From: Bartonella birtlesii IBS 325
GTDB taxonomy: Bacteria; Pseudomonadota; Alphaproteobacteria; Rhizobiales; Rhizobiaceae
Reading direction: 5' to 3'
NCBI RefSeq assembly: GCF_000273375.1
Contig: NZ_CM001557.1
Coordinates: forward strand, 1,769,910-1,833,909
DNA length: 64,000 nt
Part shown: in pieces, positions 28,772 to 38,281 of the stretch
Layout: the number at the start of each line of letters is the position of its first letter
Position numbering within the stretch: position 1 is the stretch's first letter
Notes under the pieces: generated by a model
The model's input: only the letters and a program-made list of their open reading frames with translations
Database searches by the model: none
Told to the model about the DNA's origin: nothing
Program-made: the position numbers and the translations under genes

Positions 28772-30403
28772 TTATTTTTCAATTGCACTATAAAAAATAT
28801 GTGGTGCACTATTCCAGACCCATTTTTTGACATCAGGTGTCATAGCAACAATATTATATGTCTGATAGATAAAAGCATAAGGTCCTTTTTGCATAAATTC
28901 ACGCTGCAAATCAGCATACATTTGCGCACGTTTTTGTGGATCTTTTTCAAACAACGCATCCTGAACCTTTTGATTCATAGCTTTATCAAAATACCCATGG
29001 CACCAACTAGCATAGCCTGTATTTTTTGCCTCATACCGATTATCAGGATTGTAAATAAGACGTGAAGCCATTGTATGGGGATCACCAGAGCCATTATTCC
29101 ATCCGAAAAAAATCGTATCAAAACCGCGTGCATAAAATTTTGAAAACAACTGCGTACCTACAAAACGTTCAATTTTAAAACGCACACCAATCTTTTTTGC
29201 ATTATCTTGGATAGACTGAGCAATGGGCAAAGCAAAAGGATAAGGAGATGCACCTGCAAAAATATTGGCCTCAAAACCATTCGGATAACCCGCTTCCGTT
29301 AAAAGTTGCTTTGCCTTTTGAAGATCAAGTTTAAAGGGCTGTCCTTCTTTTTCATCCAAAGCTCCCAAATTACCAAGAGGAATAAAACTTGCACGTGGAA
29401 CACCAACATCTTTAAGAAGGGTCTTACCAAGTCCTTCATAATCAATAAGATAGCGCATCGCCAAACGCACCTTTTCATTGGCAAAAATAGAATTTGTCGC
29501 ATTAAAACCCCATATGATCATGGAAGGCGCCAACACTCTTTCAACTTTAATATCTGTTGTTGCTTGGAGATCTGCTACATCCTCTGGCATCAAATTACGT
29601 GCAACATCGATATCGTGTTTTTGCAACAATAAACGTTGTGTTCCAGGCTCCGCGACATGGCGAATTAAAATCTTCTTCAATTTAGGTGCTTCTCCCCAAT
29701 AGTTAGGACTTGCATGCAACAAAAGGGCTTCTCCAGGAAGCCAGCTACTTATCTGATAAGGACCAACACAAGCAGAATGGCTGGCCAAATACCGGTTTCC
29801 CATATCACCATCTTGTTCATGTTTTATAAGTGTCTCACGATCCAGCAAAGCAACAGTACGGTTAGTAGAAATATTGCTAAGAATAAGTTCCGCTGGATAA
29901 GGTTTATCAAATTTCATCACTACGGTTTTTTCATCCGGTGCTTGAAAAGCCTCATCAACATTCTGTTCTGTGATACCATATTCATTAAATGTAGGAGCAT
30001 TAGACATTCTCAGTTTAACAATCCGCCTCATCCCCCAAACAAGATCATGAGCACCAGCAGGCCGACCATCATTAAACTTTAAACCATCACGCAAATGAAA
30101 AGTAATTACCGTACCCCCGCCCTCATTTGAAACATCCCAACTCTTTGCCAAAGAAGGAACCATTTTAGTTGCATCATCTTTAGCGGATTCAACTAAATTA
30201 TCACAAACATTGACAACAATTTCAGTTCCATAACGGTCATTGAGTTGTGCAGGATCAAATGTACTTATTGCATCGAGATTCCAAGCCATCACAAGAGTAT
30301 CGGCAGGCGTTTCTGCTGCAACTTGTTGCACAAACATCCCCAAAGCAATAACAGCAGAAACAAAAGAGCTGCTACACTTCAATATTTTTCTTTTCAAGTT
30401 CAT
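28772..30403 (-). CDS. ABC transporter substrate-binding protein, SBP family 5 (paralogue 2)
   Basis: 543 aa, signal peptide to about residue 30 (AVIALGMFVQQVAA), then the family-5 core. It is almost collinear with paralogue 3 (same length, most residues identical). Differences cluster in ligand-lobe stretches such as RYGTEIVVNVCDNLVESAKD and LILSNISTNRTVALL. RBS AAAAGGAAAAG before ATG 30403. No permease nearby on its own, so it may use the importer at 17.9-21.5 kb. Recent tandem duplication followed by divergence is the simplest reading. Confidence 0.92.
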   Translation of the reverse strand: MNLKRKILKCSSSFVSAVIALGMFVQQVAAETPADTLVMAWNLDAISTFDPAQLNDRYGTEIVVNVCDNLVESAKDDATKMVPSLAKSWDVSNEGGGTVITFHLRDGLKFNDGRPAGAHDLVWGMRRIVKLRMSNAPTFNEYGITEQNVDEAFQAPDEKTVVMKFDKPYPAELILSNISTNRTVALLDRETLIKHEQDGDMGNRYLASHSACVGPYQISSWLPGEALLLHASPNYWGEAPKLKKILIRHVAEPGTQRLLLQKHDIDVARNLMPEDVADLQATTDIKVERVLAPSMIIWGFNATNSIFANEKVRLAMRYLIDYEGLGKTLLKDVGVPRASFIPLGNLGALDEKEGQPFKLDLQKAKQLLTEAGYPNGFEANIFAGASPYPFALPIAQSIQDNAKKIGVRFKIERFVGTQLFSKFYARGFDTIFFGWNNGSGDPHTMASRLIYNPDNRYEAKNTGYASWCHGYFDKAMNQKVQDALFEKDPQKRAQMYADLQREFMQKGPYAFIYQTYNIVAMTPDVKKWVWNSAPHIFYSAIEK

Positions 30404-30469
30404 AGGCTTTTCCTTTTAAAGCTTATTCTATAAATTCCCCATGCAACAACGACAGACAAAAGTAATAAG

Positions 30470-31050
30470 ATCAGGCTTAGAAACCACATCTCTTAGAAGT
30501 AAAATTCAAAATCTTCAAAAGCAGCAGCTATCTTCCAACCATTCTTTCTGCCTGAAAAGATATAGACCAAACAAAAAGATGCAACAGAAAATGCTCTAAT
30601 ATCCAATGAGTGATATCAACCATGATAGCTACCTGTTAATGATACCACAACACCTAAACTCAGGGCATATAAGGCAAAAGCTTCTTCTTTATCTCATCAA
30701 ACAGAACTTCTGCTTCAAATCTCTTTTTGCGATTTTCTAAAAAGAGTTTTCAGAGCACCAACTTCGGTTGGTTTGAAAACCTCAATCATCCTTTGATATT
30801 TTGATGATCCTCATAAGCAAGTTGCTAACCATAAACACTCCTCTCCTTCCTCACAAGGCAATTTGAGCATTTTCATGAACCCACACCAAGGACAATCTCC
30901 AGCATATCATCATTTTTTAAGGAAAGGCAGTGCAATTTGAAGCATCAGCTCCACAATAACCTCATACTCCCCCAAGTTCACCCACATACAACCGAATTTT
31001 TTCTCAACAGCACATTTTAAGATCCCCCGCTTTTTCTAAAAAATACTAAA
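30470..31050 (-). pseudogene. decayed 5' half of xseA (copy 1)
   Basis: Minus-strand translation gives LENRKKRFEAEVLFDEIKKK followed by LLPYMP. This corresponds to [20 protein letters not shown] and PLPYMP in the intact XseA (about residue 125-150). At DNA level, matching patches run in the same order from the region of XseA residue ~215 back to ~20. These include ATTTTGATATTTTGATGATCC-like, GGCAATTTGAGC-like and ATCATTTTTTAAGG-like patches. Many indels and stops; no start or catalytic region. The 3' half is absent and the binding-protein gene follows. Confidence 0.8.
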
Positions 31051-31262
31051 TTCTGCTTAAATCTTAATATCTATGTATATATGCATTTTATAAAAACCCA
31101 TACCCCCTCTCTAAAGAAAAGTGTCTTGGAGTTACCCTATAGAGAATAGATCAATACATTTTGCCAATAAACTTCGATATTTTGCAAAGCTTTTAAACTC
31201 TATACAAAACATCGAAGATATCACGATCGTATTTTTTATATGTTACAATATTTAAGACATAC

Positions 31263-32894
31263 TTATTTTTCAATGGCATTATAAAAAATACGTGGTGCAC
31301 TATTCCACACCCATTTTTTTACATCAGGTGTCATAGCGATAATACTATATGTCTGATAGATAAAAGCATAAGGTCCTTTTTGCATAAAATCACGCTGCAA
31401 ATCAGCATACATTTGTACCCGTTTTTGTGGATCTTTTTGAAACAGGGCATCCCTTACCTTCTTATTCATATCTTCATCAAAATAGCCATGGCACCAACTA
31501 GGATAGCCTGTGTTTTTAGCTTCAAATCGATTATCAGGATTATAAACAAGACGTGAAGCCATTGTATAAGGATCTGCAGAATCGTTATTCCATCCCATAA
31601 AAATTGTATCAAAACCCCGTGCATAAAGTTTTGAAAACAACTGCGTTCCTACAAAATGTTCAATCTTAAAGCGCACACCTATTTTTTTTGCATTGTCCTG
31701 GATAGACTGAGCAATAGGCAAAGCAAAAGGATAAGGAGATTTTCCTGCTAAAATATTGGCCTCAAAACCATTCGGATAACCTGCTTCCGTTAAAAGCTGC
31801 TTGGCTTTTTTTAGATTAAGTTTAAAGGGTTGCCCTTCTTTTTCATTCAAAGCCCCAAGATTACCAATGGGAATAAAGCTTGCCCGTGGAATACCAACAT
31901 CTTTAAGAAGAGTCTTTCCAAGAGTGTCATAATCGATAAGATAGCGCATTGCCAAACGCACCTTTTCATTGGCAAAAATGGGATTTGTCGTATTAAATCC
32001 CCACATTATCACAGATGGCGCCAACACTTTTTCAATCTTAATATCTGTTGTTGCTTGAAGATCTGCTATATCCTCTGGCATCACATTACGAGCAACATCG
32101 ATATCATGTTTTTCTAACAACAAACGTTGTGTTCCAGGCTCTGCAATATGACGAATTAAAATCTGCTTCAATTTTGCTGCCTCTCCCCAATAATTGGAAC
32201 TTGCACGCAACAAAATTGCTTCTCCAGAACGCCAACGTACTAATTGATAAGGACCAACACAAGCAGCATGACTTGCCAAATAGCGATTGCCCATATCACC
32301 ATCTTGTTCGTGTTTCATAATTGTCTCACGATCAAGCAAAGCAGCAACACGAGTAGTAAGAATATGTCCAAGGATTATCTCTGCTGGATAAGGTTTATCA
32401 AATTTCATCACTACGGTTTTTTCATCCGATGCTTGAAGAGTAGAATCAACATTTTGTTCTGTAATTCCATATTCGTTAAATACTGCCGCTGCAGACAACT
32501 TCAATTTAACAATCCGCCTCATCCCCCAAACAAGATCATGAGCACCAGCAGGCCGACCATCATTAAACTTTAAACCATCGCGCAAATGAAAAGTAATTAC
32601 CGTCCCTCCGCCCTCATTTGAAACATCCCAACTCTTTGCCAAAGAAGGCATTATTTTAGCTGGATCATCTGTAGCAGAATCGATTAAATTATCACAAATA
32701 TTGGCAACAATTTCATTGCCATAACGTTCATTGATTTGCGCAGGATCAAAAGTCTCGATTGAATCGAGATTCAAAGCCATCACGAGGGTATCGGCAGGTG
32801 TTTTTGCTGCAATTTGTTGCACCATTATCCCCAAAGCAATAACAGCAGAAACAAAAGAGCTGCTACACTTCAATATTTTTCTTTTCAAGTTCAT
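31263..32894 (-). CDS. ABC transporter substrate-binding protein, SBP family 5 (paralogue 3)
   Basis: 543 aa, the sister copy of paralogue 2. Signal peptide with AVIALGIMVQQIAA, then TPADTLVMALNLDSIETFDPAQ, where the otherwise constant MAWN reads MALN. The W-to-L change at this conserved opening and changes at 48-75 and 170-185 suggest altered ligand choice. Intact frame, good RBS (AAAAGGAAAAA). Like the others it lacks a lipobox and a dedicated permease. Confidence 0.92.
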   Translation of the reverse strand: MNLKRKILKCSSSFVSAVIALGIMVQQIAAKTPADTLVMALNLDSIETFDPAQINERYGNEIVANICDNLIDSATDDPAKIMPSLAKSWDVSNEGGGTVITFHLRDGLKFNDGRPAGAHDLVWGMRRIVKLKLSAAAVFNEYGITEQNVDSTLQASDEKTVVMKFDKPYPAEIILGHILTTRVAALLDRETIMKHEQDGDMGNRYLASHAACVGPYQLVRWRSGEAILLRASSNYWGEAAKLKQILIRHIAEPGTQRLLLEKHDIDVARNVMPEDIADLQATTDIKIEKVLAPSVIMWGFNTTNPIFANEKVRLAMRYLIDYDTLGKTLLKDVGIPRASFIPIGNLGALNEKEGQPFKLNLKKAKQLLTEAGYPNGFEANILAGKSPYPFALPIAQSIQDNAKKIGVRFKIEHFVGTQLFSKLYARGFDTIFMGWNNDSADPYTMASRLVYNPDNRFEAKNTGYPSWCHGYFDEDMNKKVRDALFQKDPQKRVQMYADLQRDFMQKGPYAFIYQTYSIIAMTPDVKKWVWNSAPRIFYNAIEK

Positions 32895-32959
32895 AGGTTT
32901 TTCCTTTTAAAGTTTATTCTATAAATTCCTCATGCAACAACGACAAGCAAAAGTAATAA

Positions 32960-33500
32960 GAGCAAAAGTAATAAGATAAAGCTTAGAAAGCATACCTCTT
33001 AGAGGTAAAATTCAAAATCTTCAAAAGAAGCAGCTACCTTCCAACCATTCTTTCTCCCTGAAAAGGTATAAACCAAACAAAAAGATGCAACAGAAAATGC
33101 TCTAATATCCAATAAATGATATCACGCATGACAGCTACCTGTTGATGATGTCACAACACCTAAATTCAGGACATATAAGGAAAAAAATTTTTTATCTCAT
33201 CAAACAGAACTTCTGTTTCAAATCCCTTGTTGCGATTTTCTAAAAATAATCTCTAAAGTACCAACTTCGGTTGGTTTAAAAAAACATAAGCATAGCTGCT
33301 AACCATGGCCACTCCTATTCCTTTCACAAGGAAATTTGAATTTTCCATGCCCCCACCCCAAAGGACAGTCACTAGATCTCATCATTTTTTAAGAAAAAGC
33401 GATGTCATTTGAAGCATAAGCTCCACAATAACCTCATATTTTTGCAATTCATTTACATACAACTAAATTTTTTCTTAACAAAACATTTTAAGCTCCCATA
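32960..33500 (-). pseudogene. decayed 5' half of xseA (copy 2)
   Basis: Same remnant as at 30.5-31.05 kb and closely similar to it. Shared landmarks are the TCTCATCAAACAGAACTTCTG stretch (the LFDE region), ACCAACTTCGGTTGGTTT and the ATCATTTTTTAAG patch. It has lost more bases than copy 1 in the middle (the region of XseA residues about 80-110). No usable frame. Confidence 0.7.
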
Positions 33501-33765
33501 TTTCTTTAAAAAATAAATTTAATATTTCTCTATAGATTGAAATATCTAAGATTAACAACTATATATATTTCATCAGGATGAATAGTCTTTTTTCTAAATA
33601 GGATGTCCTGAAGTTACATTCTATACACAATATATTAATCTATTATGGAATTTTCGACGTAGTAGAAAATTTACAACGTCATACAAAACGTCGAAATATT
33701 ATAAAATTCCTCCACAAATTCATGCAAAACTGAAGAATATCCAATAAATTTATGAAAGGAATATT

Positions 33766-33903
33766 ATGAAAATATATCGAAAAATGCCAACAGAACATGA
33801 GCGCGTTTCAGAAACCAGTACAGAAGTCACTCCGGTACTACAGGGTGGCGAACTCGAAAAAAAAGTAAGGAAAAACAAAAGAAATATTTTTTCTTTATGG
33901 TGA
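33766..33903 (+). CDS. possible small protein of 45 aa, unknown
   Basis: ATG at 33766 is preceded by GAAAGGA at five bases, a better ribosome site than most genes here. The frame gives a charged peptide (MKIYRKMPTEHERVSETSTE at the start, KKVRKNKRNIFSLW at the end) with no membrane segment or known domain. It lies 52 bases before the DUF6460 gene on the same strand, so it could be its upstream partner. It may equally be the surviving start of a decayed gene. No database check possible. Confidence 0.35.
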   Translation: MKIYRKMPTEHERVSETSTEVTPVLQGGELEKKVRKNKRNIFSLW

Positions 33904-33955
33904 TGATACAACTGTGTTATGCAACGAAAGCGCACTATACACGAAAGGTGTTAAA

Positions 33956-34237
33956 ATGAACAAAAGGAAAAAGCTGTCTAATTCTCTTCATGCATTTCTT
34001 GAAAGAACACGAGGGCGTGTTGCTTTAAAATTGCTCATCCTTTCATTCCTTGTTGGTATCGTAATGAATTTCCTTGGGTGGAATCCTCGAAGTCTCGTGC
34101 AAAAAATAATAGAATTTTTAAAATCTTTATGGGAAACAGGATTTATAACTCTTGCAAATTTCTTTCATATCGCCATGATGGGAGCCATCATTGTTGTGCC
34201 TATTTTTATTATTTTACGCATTTTTTATAAAAAATAA
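33956..34237 (+). CDS. DUF6460 family small membrane protein
   Basis: 93 aa with two membrane segments (LKLLILSFLVGIVMNFLGW and MMGAIIVVPIFIILRIFY) joined by a helical linker (RSLVQKIIEFLKSLWETG). The layout, with WNPRS after TM1 and GAIIVVP in TM2, is the one I recall for DUF6460 in rhizobia. Function unknown. Start at ATG 33956 with GAAAGG upstream; a longer frame to 33914 is possible but has no RBS. Convergent with the TIGR02186 gene. Confidence 0.72.
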   Translation: MNKRKKLSNSLHAFLERTRGRVALKLLILSFLVGIVMNFLGWNPRSLVQKIIEFLKSLWETGFITLANFFHIAMMGAIIVVPIFIILRIFYKK

Positions 34238-34259
34238 AGACCCTAACGTTTCCTTCTCA

Positions 34260-35069
34260 CTAATCTTTTCGAAAAATCAAACGACACAAGAAACCTGTAC
34301 TCACAGCTACAATTACCGCAACAAGACCATATAATAAACTATGCTTTTGAGCTGCATGAAAAATTGTATAAGCAATATGTGCTTTAACAATTTCAAGAGT
34401 TGTGGTCGCACTATCAATAAATTGTCCATTGCGAAAAAGATAAGCACGAACCTGATAATGCCCAACAGGGATATTTGCTGGCAAACGAAAATGTGCTGTA
34501 AAAAGTGCACCAGAACCAAAACGAACACCTCCTACTTCTTCATGATAGAGATTTTTAGCTTTTTGCAATTTTATCAATTCGTCACGAAAAATTTTGATTT
34601 TCTTTTGCTTTTGTTCATCTGTTTGCAATAACAAATAAGATAATCCTAATCCTAAATGTTTATACTCTTCAACATTTGCAATCTCATCAATTGAACGTGT
34701 TGTAACCATAGAATAAAAGAGAGGAACATTTTTAAAAATAAGAGAATCTGCATTCACCCAAACACCAGCATTACGTTTTTTTTCCCGCATAACCATTGGG
34801 CGCGCTTGTCCCTCTAAGCTAATAACAATATCATATGGATTTTGTCGAGAATATAACGGATCAATATTTTCCAAAACACCAGCAATATAAAGATCACGAC
34901 CATCGAAATGCGCATCGACCGTAATCCTATTGGTTGTTACAATAACCTGGATAGTTTCATGATTAATAGGATCAATGAATACAGCTTTCGCGCCAACATG
35001 TGCCCACACAGCAACAGAAACAATACAAAAGCAGCCTGCAATGACACATAAAGAAAATAATCTACCCAT
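34260..35069 (-). CDS. TIGR02186 family protein, partner of a TauE/SafE permease
   Basis: 269 aa; signal peptide (LCVIAGCFCIVSVAVWA), a periplasmic beta-rich domain and one C-terminal membrane segment (LLYGLVAVIVAVSTGFLCRL) with a short basic tail. The motif FDGRDLYIAGVLE and the AGVWVNADSLIF stretch match my memory of TIGR02186, a conserved alphaproteobacterial family found beside TSUP transporters. Exactly that neighbour lies 2 bases upstream on the same strand. Role unknown; probably a periplasmic accessory of the permease. Confidence 0.82.
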   Translation of the reverse strand: MGRLFSLCVIAGCFCIVSVAVWAHVGAKAVFIDPINHETIQVIVTTNRITVDAHFDGRDLYIAGVLENIDPLYSRQNPYDIVISLEGQARPMVMREKKRNAGVWVNADSLIFKNVPLFYSMVTTRSIDEIANVEEYKHLGLGLSYLLLQTDEQKQKKIKIFRDELIKLQKAKNLYHEEVGGVRFGSGALFTAHFRLPANIPVGHYQVRAYLFRNGQFIDSATTTLEIVKAHIAYTIFHAAQKHSLLYGLVAVIVAVSTGFLCRLIFRKD

Positions 35070-35071
35070 TT

Positions 35072-35992
35072 TTATTTCATCAAAATATCCAGAGAGAAAA
35101 GATTATCAGGGCGTATAAATAATTGAAAAGCAAGACGCATACATACAATCAACACTAAAACCGCGAGAGCCATACGCAATTGTTCAGCCTTTAACTTTCG
35201 CCCAACCCGTGTTCCATATTGTGCACCAATACTGCCCCCAATCATCAATAAAAAAGCCAAAACAATATCAACGGACTGATTAGTCACACTTTGCAAAATT
35301 GTGGTAAAAGAAGAAACAAATGTAATCTGAAAAAGGGAGGTCCCAATCACCACACTGGTTGGAACGTGCAGTAGATAAATCAATGCCGGTATCATAAAGA
35401 AACCACCACCAATTCCCATAATAGAAGATAACAATCCAACAATGAGACCAATCGCTAAAACTGGAATAACACTAACATAAATCATAGATGTGCGAAAACG
35501 CATTTTTAATGGCAAGCGATGAATCCAATTATGTCTACCAGCAAGACGAATATTGACTTTTTTTGCCTTACGCTGACGTATCATATCACGCCAACTTTCA
35601 ATAATCATCAAACTTCCAATACTGCCAAGAAGAATCACATAAAGCAGCGAAATCATGAGATCCAATTGTCCCAATTTTTTTAGAACAGAAAAAATCTGAA
35701 TCCCGATTAAAGAGCCCATTCCCCCTCCAATCGCTAAAAGAATCCCAAGTTTAATATCAAGGGTACGTCTTCTAAAATGTGTAATTGCTCCGGTTACAGA
35801 TGATGCAATCATCTGATTAGCACCTGTTCCCACAGCAATAGCAGGAGGAATATTATAAAAAATCAATAAAGGCGTGATAAGAAAACCACCACCGATACCA
35901 AAAAGACCTGAAAAAAATCCCGCAACAACTCCCATACCAATCAGGATCAGCATGTTAAGTGACATTTCAGCAATTGGTAAATAAATACTCAC
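35072..35992 (-). CDS. sulfite exporter TauE/SafE (TSUP) family permease
   Basis: 306-aa inner-membrane protein with about eight membrane segments and the two TSUP repeats, each opening with a glycine-rich motif (GFFSGLFGIGGGFLITPLL at about 25-43 and GLLSSIMGIGGGFFMIPAL in the second half). The family moves organosulfonates, sulfite or related anions; the substrate here is unknown. The start is GTG 35992 (V/MSIYLPIAEM), which keeps the N-terminus seen in Brucella homologues; ATG 35965 is the alternative. In operon with the TIGR02186 gene, two bases apart. Confidence 0.88.
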   Translation of the reverse strand: MSIYLPIAEMSLNMLILIGMGVVAGFFSGLFGIGGGFLITPLLIFYNIPPAIAVGTGANQMIASSVTGAITHFRRRTLDIKLGILLAIGGGMGSLIGIQIFSVLKKLGQLDLMISLLYVILLGSIGSLMIIESWRDMIRQRKAKKVNIRLAGRHNWIHRLPLKMRFRTSMIYVSVIPVLAIGLIVGLLSSIMGIGGGFFMIPALIYLLHVPTSVVIGTSLFQITFVSSFTTILQSVTNQSVDIVLAFLLMIGGSIGAQYGTRVGRKLKAEQLRMALAVLVLIVCMRLAFQLFIRPDNLFSLDILMK

Positions 35993-36252
35993 TTACAGAA
36001 CCTTCAAGATAAATTCGAGAGCCCTCTCTCATAAGCTCCTTCTTCGGAGTTTTTGCGCATATTTGAAAAAAGGATTTTAAATGCCATAGAATCTTTTATA
36101 AAATTACAAATATGCAACACATCCCATGTTACTTCATTAACCCCACAAATTAAAAAAATGTGGCTCTCTTAAAAAACTATAAAAACATAACGCTATCACT
36201 GCCAGAAATGCAATGATTAAAAAACACCGAAAAAAAATTTTAAGAGAAGAGC

Positions 36253-36879
36253 CTAAAAAAAGAAAGTTTTCTGAGATTTCATTTTTAAGGGAGAAGCACT
36301 ATCATTCTCACAGCAATGCCCAACTGCTTGAACATCGGTACGATTTTCTCCTGCTGTAGAATTTTCTACAATTTCCTCAGCCTCTTTTGAAAAACACTGT
36401 ATGCTATCCTTTGGCAAAGAGTTTTTATTCGTCTGTTGCACCACCTTTGCACAATTATTTTGGCTTGGAGTTATGCCATTTCGTTTTGAAAAGTTTGATT
36501 CCTCTTGGAGCAACGAGCATTTTTGTTTTTCTTCCCCCCCCATAACAGCAAGCTTCTGCACAACAGAATCAAACGACTTTGAACGCGCCATACGCCGTGT
36601 TATCATTGCTTCTTCTAAGCTCTTCTTTTCGCTATGCAAATTCTGAATAAGCATTTTAATTTGCTCTAAATACTCAAAAAGCTTTTTTTCTTTTTGACGA
36701 CGCATATAATGCTCAGTCAAAATTGCTCGACTAATATCATCCAAATAAGATTTAAAATTCTCTTCGACAAAATTTTGTGATGTCACATGACGAGGAGAAT
36801 GTTTCATCTGCATTTGTGCATAAACAGAGTATAATTTTTTAGCAATATCTGACATCGTTACTTCAGCAGACGTGCTCAT
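36253..36879 (-). CDS. hypothetical coiled-coil protein, not recognised
   Basis: 208 aa from the first ATG at 36879 (MSTSAEVTMSDIAKKLYS), which has AAAAGAGAAG upstream; the TTG at 36957 would add 26 residues. Residues 25-110 are helical and charged, with a likely coiled coil (EHYMRRQKEKKLFEYLEQ onwards). The second half is Ser/Asn/Glu-rich, low-complexity and probably disordered, and it ends in KTFFF. No signal peptide, membrane segment or domain I know. It stands alone between a permease and the etf genes. A lineage-specific protein or a host-facing effector are both possible; there is no direct evidence for either. Confidence 0.55.
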   Translation of the reverse strand: MSTSAEVTMSDIAKKLYSVYAQMQMKHSPRHVTSQNFVEENFKSYLDDISRAILTEHYMRRQKEKKLFEYLEQIKMLIQNLHSEKKSLEEAMITRRMARSKSFDSVVQKLAVMGGEEKQKCSLLQEESNFSKRNGITPSQNNCAKVVQQTNKNSLPKDSIQCFSKEAEEIVENSTAGENRTDVQAVGHCCENDSASPLKMKSQKTFFF

Positions 36880-37484
36880 CTTCTCTTTTTTCTCAACAAC
36901 AAAAAAAGGAGATTTATCTTGCTCACTCTGTTTTGCAGTATAACTCTTCCTATTCAAAAACGCTACCCCTCATTGTACCTATAAACGCTACATTCTCTTA
37001 ATTTTTGGCAAAGAATCGCCTAAATAATAGGAAAGTGTGCCCTATTTTAGTAAATAGAGCTTTAAGAACTTTCAAAAACGCCTTAATAAATGATCTGTGC
37101 TTTTTTACTTCTTGCCATTTATAGCTATTTTCTTAATTAATGGCACCAATGGGACGAAAAAAGACATTTTCATTGTGCTATTCTCATATCGTTTACCATT
37201 CTATGTCTCTTTTATTTTAAGTTCTTTTAAAACTGTTTTTATAAACTATAACAAAAGGCATTCACTTGAAACAAATGTTCCTTGTCTTTACTTTTGATTC
37301 AAGGGAAAGTCGCCATGATGAAAATGCACAAAAGGGAAATAAATAACAGTGATAAAAAGCAAAAAAAGTTGAAAAAGCTGATATCATGAGAAAATCAATG
37401 ATAAGTGGAATTACATTTTAAACAATTTTGTTTCTCGTCATTATTACTATAAACTTGTTATTATACAAATAAAAGAGGATCATC
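36880..37484. other. intergenic upstream of etfB
   Basis: About 600 AT-rich bases. A 66-codon frame at 37097 is hydrophobic noise. The etfB ribosome site AAAGAGGATC is at the right edge. No convincing promoter pair picked. Confidence 0.4.
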
Positions 37485-38231
37485 ATGAAGATAATTGTCG
37501 CTGTCAAACGTGTTGTTGATTATAATATCAAGATACGCGTCAAATCCGATAGCACAGGAGTTGATCTGTCCCACGTAAAAATGTCTATGAACCCTTTTGA
37601 TGAAATAGCCGTGGAAGAGGCAATTCGCCAAAAAGAATCCGGAAACATTTCAGAAGTTGTTCTTGTTTCAATTGGGCCAGAAGCTGCACAAGAAACTTTG
37701 CGAACAGGACTTGCCATGGGAGCTGATCGTGCCCTTCTTATAACGACAGAACAAACACTTGAACCCTTAGCAATTGCTAAAATTCTCACGGTCATTGTTC
37801 ATGAAGAAAAACCAGATATGGTCTTTTTAGGAAAACAAGCAATTGATGACGATAGCAATCAAACCGGGCAAATGCTAGCCGCTCTTCTTGGTTGGGGGCA
37901 AGCAACTTTTGCTTCAAACTTAAACATAAAAAATGGACAAGCAATTGTTATCCGTGAAGTCGATAACGGCACTCAAACCATCTCCTTACCTCTTCCCATA
38001 GTCATGACTGCTGATCTACGCTTAAATGAACCACGTTATACTTCTCTGCCCAACATTATGAAAGCAAAAAAGAAAAACATTGAAAAAAAGGCGCTTGCCG
38101 ACCTTGGCATCGAAACGCAAGCGCACTTCACAATCCTGAGTGTTGAAGAGCCAAAACCCCGTCAATCTGGTATTAAAGTGGCAAATGTAGCAGAGCTAGT
38201 CAATGCGTTAAAACAAACAAATCGTATTTAA
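37485..38231 (+). CDS. etfB: electron transfer flavoprotein beta subunit
   Basis: Small subunit of ETF, which collects electrons from acyl-CoA and related dehydrogenases. 248 aa, opening [14 protein letters not shown] and the family signature region [18 protein letters not shown] (30-47). AMP site region [17 protein letters not shown] (about 117-133), and an [22 protein letters not shown] C-terminal arm. First gene of etfB-etfA-ETF-QO; the next starts 50 bases after its stop. Confidence 0.95.
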   Translation: MKIIVAVKRVVDYNIKIRVKSDSTGVDLSHVKMSMNPFDEIAVEEAIRQKESGNISEVVLVSIGPEAAQETLRTGLAMGADRALLITTEQTLEPLAIAKILTVIVHEEKPDMVFLGKQAIDDDSNQTGQMLAALLGWGQATFASNLNIKNGQAIVIREVDNGTQTISLPLPIVMTADLRLNEPRYTSLPNIMKAKKKNIEKKALADLGIETQAHFTILSVEEPKPRQSGIKVANVAELVNALKQTNRI

Positions 38232-38281
38232 TATTCAATAACTGAGATCAAAAACAACACTGTGTAAAAAGGCAAAAACTT

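Larger units (their letters stand above)
28640..31060 (-). repeat. tandem direct-repeat unit A: binding-protein gene plus xseA remnant
   Basis: About 2.49 kb unit; the next unit lies at 31.09-33.53 kb. The stop-to-stop distance of the two binding-protein genes is 2491 bases. The flanks before each gene (30404-30640 and 32895-33130) are alike almost base for base. Unit boundaries are approximate. Confidence 0.75.
31090..33530 (-). repeat. tandem direct-repeat unit B: binding-protein gene plus xseA remnant
   Basis: Second copy of the unit described at 28.64-31.06 kb. It carries an extra short internal duplication (GCAAAAGTAATAAGA twice at about 32948-32977) absent from unit A. Boundaries approximate. 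Confidence 0.7.

Noticed and set aside
29306..30082. Plus-strand frames opposite the binding-protein genes
   Set aside because: Repeated at the same place opposite each paralogue (also at 24139 and 31830), as expected of shadows conserved only because the real gene is.
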